From Litorivivens sp041624475 (GTDB lineage Bacteria; Pseudomonadota; Gammaproteobacteria; Pseudomonadales; Spongiibacteraceae): a stretch of DNA of 64,000 bases. A program made the position numbers and the translations under genes. This document shows positions 60,427 through 64,000 of the stretch, in pieces. Every line of letters starts with the position of its first letter. Positions within the stretch are counted from its first letter, which is position 1. The notes under the pieces are model-generated. The model saw only the letters and a list, made by a program, of their open reading frames with translations. It had not been told where the DNA came from and ran no database searches. The stretch is from the NCBI RefSeq assembly GCF_041624475.1, contig NZ_JBFJUX010000003.1:186001-250000 (forward strand), written 5' to 3'.

Positions 60427-61392
60427 ATGAACAAGAAAGCCGTGGTACTGATTAATCTTGGAACGCCGGATACACCCGACAGTGCCGGGGTCAGGGCTTT
60501 TCTCAAGGCGTTTTTGTCTGACCGGCGGGTGGTTGAGGTCCCCAGACTGCTGTGGTGGCTTATTCTCAATCTCGTGATCCTGCCGTTCCGATCCCCCAAA
60601 GTAGCCAAAAAATATCAGCCTTTGTGGGCAATGGGTGACTCCCCTTTGCGTCTTTTCAGCCTGCGGCTCGCTGACGGGATTCAACAGAAGCTAGGGCGAG
60701 ATATTCCCGTTGAGTTGGCAATGACCTACGGCCAGCCTTCCATTGCCTCGGTGGTTACCCGTTTGGAAGCCGATGGTGTAAATGAATTCTGTTTCGTTCC
60801 GCTTTTCCCCCAGTATTCGGCCACCACAACGGCTGCCGCCATGGACACTGTGGTTCGCTACTTCATGTCGCGACGCAATATCCCCCAGTGGTCCTGGATA
60901 AGAAGTTATCAGAATGAAAACACCTACATCTCAGCGCTGGCTGAAAGTGTGCGTAGCCACTGGCAGGCCAACGGAAGGGGACAATGCCTGTTGATGTCAT
61001 TTCACGGCATTCCCAAGCGCAATATTGAACTGGGAGACCCTTACCAACGCCACTGCGAAGAAACCGCCGAGCAGCTGGCAAAGGCGCTGGGACTAGCTGA
61101 CAAGGAGTGGCAGCTCAGCTACCAGTCTCGCCTGGGCAAGGCGGAGTGGCTGCAGCCTTACACCGATAAAACGGTGGCGGAGCTCCCGGCTAAAGGAATA
61201 AAAAAGCTGGACGTGATCGCGCCTTCTTTTGCCACGGACTGTCTGGAAACGTTGGAGGAATTGGATACGGAAGCGGCGGAAATATTCTATGAAAACGGCG
61301 GTGAAAGCTTTTCTTATATTCCCTGTATGAACGACTCCGAAATGCACGTGGCGTTTTTCGCGGATCTTATAAAAAGAAAGCTGTCATTGTGA
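60427..61392 (+). CDS. hemH: Ferrochelatase
   Basis: The 321-residue enzyme inserts ferrous iron into protoporphyrin IX, the last step of haem synthesis. It has the N-terminal LINLGTPDTP, the catalytic His in MSFHGIPKR and the ExxE-type region EETAEQLAKAL. GGGGAGAGGGG precedes the ATG at 60427. The terminator before it and the TATAAT at 60369 suggest its own promoter. Confidence 0.95.
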   Translation: MNKKAVVLINLGTPDTPDSAGVRAFLKAFLSDRRVVEVPRLLWWLILNLVILPFRSPKVAKKYQPLWAMGDSPLRLFSLRLADGIQQKLGRDIPVELAMTYGQPSIASVVTRLEADGVNEFCFVPLFPQYSATTTAAAMDTVVRYFMSRRNIPQWSWIRSYQNENTYISALAESVRSHWQANGRGQCLLMSFHGIPKRNIELGDPYQRHCEETAEQLAKALGLADKEWQLSYQSRLGKAEWLQPYTDKTVAELPAKGIKKLDVIAPSFATDCLETLEELDTEAAEIFYENGGESFSYIPCMNDSEMHVAFFADLIKRKLSL

Positions 61393-61495
61393 GTCGCTGG
61401 CGCCTATTGGCTTGTGAAGTTTTGTGATTTAGAAGCAAAACGTGAACAAGGTAATCATAAAATAGTTGGAATCTACTGATTTTTCTGTTGATTTC

Positions 61496-61525
61496 TTGGC
61501 TGTTGTTTAAATTATGTGCTATTTT
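61496..61525 (+). promoter_or_regulatory. Possible promoter of the histone H1-like gene
   Basis: TTGGCT (61496-61501), an 18-bp AT-rich spacer and TATTTT (61520-61525) lie 42 bases before the start codon. The whole 61393-61566 spacer is AT-rich compared with its flanks, so this call is weak. Confidence 0.35.
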
Positions 61526-61566
61526 GATTTTGACAGTTTCTGTTGATGCGTGTCGAGGAGAAAAAA

Positions 61567-62364
61567 ATGGCCGTTAAAAAAGCAAAAGCGAAAGCAAAAA
61601 CAAGAAAAGCTCCTGCCAAAAAACGAGCGCGGAAAGTTGTAACTACCACGCCGGCAGTCAAGAAAGCAGAAGCCGCTCTTAGCAAAGCAAGCAAAGCCGT
61701 TGAAGCGGATCGCAAAGCCGTAACCACTGCGAGGAACGCTGCAACTTCAGCGAAAGCGAAAGCTGCCAAGTCAGGTAACAAAACTGACAAGAACGCGGCG
61801 AAACGCGCCAGCAACGCTGTGAAGCGTGCGAACGACAAGCTGCGTAAATCGCGTGAAGCTGAAGCAAAAGCGAAGCTGAGCCTGTCCAAGGCCCAGATTG
61901 AAGCGAAAATCAAAGCTTCTGAGCAGGCAGTGAAGGACAAAGTTGCCGAGCGCGCCAAAGCGCTGGACGACAAGACCGAAGCTGATATGAAGAAGGCGCT
62001 TTCTGCCTTTCAGGCTCGCTGGCGCAAGAAGCGCACTGCCGCCAACAAGAAAAAGTTGGCGTCTATTGCGCGTAAACTTGCGAGCAAGCACAAGCAGGCA
62101 GCACGTAAGCTAGAAGCCAAGGCTAAGGCTGCTGAGAAGAAAGCTGCCAAAAAAGCGGCGCCAAAAAAACGCAAGGCCAGTGCTAAGCGCAAGGCCGCGC
62201 CTAAAAAGGCAGCTGCAGCGAAAGCTCCGGCGAAAAAGAAAGCTGCCAAGAAGAAGGTAGCGAAGAAAAAAGTCGCGAGAAAAACGGCTGCTAGAAAGGC
62301 ACCGGCCAAGCGAAAAGCCGCTCCCAAGAAAAGGGCAGCAGCTAAAGCCAAGGCAAAAAAATAA
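61567..62364 (+). CDS. Lysine/alanine-rich histone H1-like (AlgP-type) protein
   Basis: The 265-residue product is made of Lys, Ala and Arg almost throughout. An N-terminal KKAKAKAKTRKAPAKKRARK part is followed by a coiled-coil-like middle (about 30-170) and a tail of KKAAKKK, KAPAKRKAAPKKR-like repeats, as in histone H1 and the Pseudomonas AlgP protein. Such proteins bind DNA without sequence preference. GAGGAG six bases before the ATG at 61567 fixes the start; the frame extends further up. Repeats can vary in number between strains. Confidence 0.85.
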   Translation: MAVKKAKAKAKTRKAPAKKRARKVVTTTPAVKKAEAALSKASKAVEADRKAVTTARNAATSAKAKAAKSGNKTDKNAAKRASNAVKRANDKLRKSREAEAKAKLSLSKAQIEAKIKASEQAVKDKVAERAKALDDKTEADMKKALSAFQARWRKKRTAANKKKLASIARKLASKHKQAARKLEAKAKAAEKKAAKKAAPKKRKASAKRKAAPKKAAAAKAPAKKKAAKKKVAKKKVARKTAARKAPAKRKAAPKKRAAAKAKAKK

Positions 62365-62393
62365 TCACAGCTGAAAGTGTTGTGATGTAACTA

Positions 62394-62428
62394 AAAGGGC
62401 AGTAACTGCAGTGCAGTTACTGCCCTTT
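62394..62428. terminator. Bidirectional 16-bp hairpin between the H1-like gene and mobA
   Basis: Arms 62394-62409 and 62413-62428 are perfectly complementary over 16 bases with a 3-base loop (AGT); they start AAAGGGCAG and end CTGCCCTTT. The hairpin lies 30 bases after the plus-strand stop and contains the mobA stop codon at 62417-62419, so it can serve both strands. Confidence 0.75.
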
Positions 62429-62992
62429 GCGTTCCAGATGGTTAATATTCTGGAAGGCCTCTGTCATCCCGGAAAATGCTGTTGGTTTACAACGCAGCGT
62501 TTGCAGCCAGCCTTTGACACTCAAATCCTCCCCGGCCAGTCGTTCGTCCAGGTCTGTTAATACCGTTCGCAACACCAATACGCAGAGATAGTGGGCGCGA
62601 TGCTCGTCAGCCGCATAGCTTGCTTCGAGTCCGCTATTCATGGTGGTCTCAAGTAAAGCGCTGGCCAGCAGAGACGGTAGCAATGGGTAGTCGCAGGGGG
62701 CGACCAGTATCCAGTCGCTCTCACAATAAGGAGCACACGCAGCTATTCCGGCCAATGGGCCGCGAAAATCCCGTTCGCTATCGGTGTGCACTGGGTAGCC
62801 CAATTTTTGGTATGTGGGGATGTTGCGATTTGCGCTAATGTGCAGGTTATCGACCTGGGGTGCTATCCGCTCAACCACATGTTCGATTAACGGCCTGTTC
62901 TGCCAGGTAACGAGCCCCTTGTCCTGCCCACCCATGCGAAGACCCTGTCCGCCAGCCAGTATGATTGCGTCGATATTTTGCTGTGTCGCCAT
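62417..62992 (-). CDS. mobA: Molybdenum cofactor guanylyltransferase
   Basis: The 191-residue protein adds GMP to molybdopterin cofactor to form the bis-MGD cofactor. It has the nucleotidyltransferase motif LAGGQGLRMGGQDKGL near the start and the metal-binding APCDYPLLP. The frame is open to 63097, but only the ATG at 62992 fits the family start. It is divergent from tsaB; no other molybdenum genes are near. Confidence 0.92.
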   Translation of the reverse strand: MATQQNIDAIILAGGQGLRMGGQDKGLVTWQNRPLIEHVVERIAPQVDNLHISANRNIPTYQKLGYPVHTDSERDFRGPLAGIAACAPYCESDWILVAPCDYPLLPSLLASALLETTMNSGLEASYAADEHRAHYLCVLVLRTVLTDLDERLAGEDLSVKGWLQTLRCKPTAFSGMTEAFQNINHLERKGQ

Positions 62993-63078
62993 GGGATTCG
63001 CGCCTGCCGGTGTCGGGGGCCTGTGATATGATTCGCCCGCAAAATTATTCATTGATATTGTAAGTGGGGACTTCCCTG

Positions 63079-63744
63079 ATGGCCACGATGTTGGCAATTG
63101 AAACGTCTGCCGACGCCTGCTCGCTCGCCCTGTTGCGAGAGGGTGAAATGCTGGAACGGCACGAGATTCTGCCGAAGTCTCATACCCAGCATATTTTGCC
63201 TATGGCAGATGCTTTGCTGGCAGATGCAGGTCTTCAGCTCAGGCAGCTTGACGGAATTGCCTTTGGTCGGGGTCCGGGCTCGTTTACCGGCCTGCGGGTC
63301 TGTGCATCGGTCGTACAGGGCTTGGCGCTGGCGGCGGATTTACCCTGCGTACCGGTGTCCAGTCTGCAGGCGCTCGCTCAGACGGCGCTTCGGAAGTGGG
63401 AGATGCAGGAGGGCGATGAAATCGCTTGTTGTATTGACGCACGGATGGATGAGGTCTATTGGTCGCGCTATCGTGTGGCAACCAGCGGGGTTGAGCCGCT
63501 GGACGACGAGCACCTGAGCGCACCGGAAGCGGTGGTGGTCGGTGAGAATGTACGTTTCATTGTAGGCTCAGGGCTGAACTACGCAGACCGACTGGGGGGG
63601 CTTCAGGGCAGCCAGGACGCAGCCCTGCTGGCGCGAGCCTCGGCCGTTGCCGAGATCGGTGCCCTTGAATTGTCAGCCGGGCGCGTTGTCAGCGCAGAGC
63701 AGGCGCTCCCTCTGTATCTGCGCGACAATGTGGCCTGGCGTTAG
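63079..63744 (+). CDS. tsaB: tRNA threonylcarbamoyladenosine biosynthesis protein TsaB
   Basis: The 221-residue ASKHA-fold protein has LAIETSADACSLALL at the start and GRGPGSFTGLRVC, the TsaB signature. It is the inactive partner of TsaD in the t6A modification of tRNAs. I start it at ATG 63079; ATG 63088 is possible. It is followed after 48 bases by uppP. Confidence 0.93.
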   Translation: MATMLAIETSADACSLALLREGEMLERHEILPKSHTQHILPMADALLADAGLQLRQLDGIAFGRGPGSFTGLRVCASVVQGLALAADLPCVPVSSLQALAQTALRKWEMQEGDEIACCIDARMDEVYWSRYRVATSGVEPLDDEHLSAPEAVVVGENVRFIVGSGLNYADRLGGLQGSQDAALLARASAVAEIGALELSAGRVVSAEQALPLYLRDNVAWR

Positions 63745-63792
63745 TTGTTATTGCCTGTCGCCTACAACAATCAGAAAAAGGAATAACCTCAG

Positions 63793-64000
63793 GTGGATGT
63801 AGTTCAGGCACTTATTCTGGCCGTCATTCAGGGATTGACGGAATTTTTGCCGGTGTCCAGTTCCGGGCATCTGGTTTTGCCGGCGGCGCTATTGGGTTGG
63901 GATGATCAGGGGCTGGCGTTTGATGTTGCCGTGCATTTTGGGTCCCTGCTGGCTGTCGTTGTATTTTTTCGAAACGATATTGCAAGTCTTCTGCAGGCCT
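63793..64000 (+). CDS. uppP: Undecaprenyl-diphosphatase UppP (BacA), 5' part
   Basis: The 69 codons in the window, from GTG at 63793, give VVQALILAVIQGLTEFLPVS and the SSSGHLVLPA motif of UppP, with AVHFGSLLAVVVFF further on. It recycles undecaprenyl diphosphate for cell-wall synthesis and confers bacitracin resistance. The frame runs off the right edge of the window. AAGGAATAACCTC lies before the GTG. Confidence 0.93.
   Translation, partial: MDVVQALILAVIQGLTEFLPVSSSGHLVLPAALLGWDDQGLAFDVAVHFGSLLAVVVFFRNDIASLLQA

Noticed and set aside
62010..62351. Hydrophobic Ala/Phe/Leu-rich minus-strand frame that looks like a membrane protein
   Set aside because: It is the complement of the AAG/GCC repeats of the histone H1-like gene, which yields artificial hydrophobic translations.
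1..64000. CRISPR arrays, prophage, integrase or toxin-antitoxin modules
   Set aside because: No regularly spaced repeats, no integrase or phage structural genes and no typical toxin-antitoxin pair were seen; YgfX is the only toxin-related name and is a housekeeping neighbour of sdhE.

Overview
The window is a GC-moderate, densely coded bacterial chromosome segment. Gene order points to a gammaproteobacterium, most likely a marine member of the Cellvibrionales (Spongiibacter/Zhongshania-like) or a pseudomonad relative. Two housekeeping blocks support this: rlmN-pilW-rodZ-ispG-hisS-yfgM-bamB-der at the left, and rpoE(algU)-rseA-rseB-rseC-lepA-lepB-DUF4845-rnc-era-recO-acpS followed by a BarA/GacS-type kinase, cysM, relA and mazG at the right. 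The genus-level placement is inference; no rRNA or tRNA gene was seen.

Layout. 1-7.6 kb: RNA modification, pilus biogenesis, isoprenoid synthesis, tRNA charging, outer-membrane assembly, ribosome-assembly GTPase and a truncated haemoglobin. 7.9-20 kb: a CoA-dependent catabolic region. It holds two DUF35 proteins, two thiolase-fold proteins, an acyl-CoA synthetase, two crotonase-fold enzymes, an alpha-methylacyl-CoA racemase, a nitroreductase and, on the other strand, a pair of acyl-CoA dehydrogenases. The set resembles side-chain degradation of steroids or other branched or cyclic lipids. 20-23.2 kb: an exported protein, a short-chain dehydrogenase and glycerol kinase. 23.2-28.4 kb (minus strand): an apparent four-gene operon of a DUF1499 membrane protein, a small PstS-like periplasmic protein, an outer-membrane barrel and a membrane-bound PAS-GGDEF-EAL protein. 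This is the best candidate here for an uncharacterised envelope-to-c-di-GMP signalling unit.

28.6-39.2 kb: a second catabolic block. A dehydrogenase gene is followed by a MerR-type regulator facing away from a TonB-dependent receptor. The receptor is followed by a START-domain protein, a PF10118 metal-dependent hydrolase, an alpha/beta hydrolase, a Baeyer-Villiger-type monooxygenase, a dehydrogenase and a C-terminal-Phe outer-membrane protein, nearly all overlapping or tightly spaced. Together they suggest uptake of a hydrophobic ketone or sterol-like compound, its oxygenation to an ester, then hydrolysis. A palindromic operator sits on the receptor promoter. A 265-273 bp MITE-like element with 25-bp perfect terminal inverted repeats has inserted exactly at the stop codon of the last gene.

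39.6-64 kb: ung, ygfZ, sdhE-ygfX, nadB, the sigma-E operon with a recognisable sigma-E promoter, translation/RNA-processing genes, stringent-response and nucleotide-hydrolase genes, adk, hemH, a lysine/alanine-rich histone H1-like protein, mobA, tsaB and the start of uppP. Compared with the Pseudomonas order, mucD, pdxJ and rlmD are missing from their usual places.
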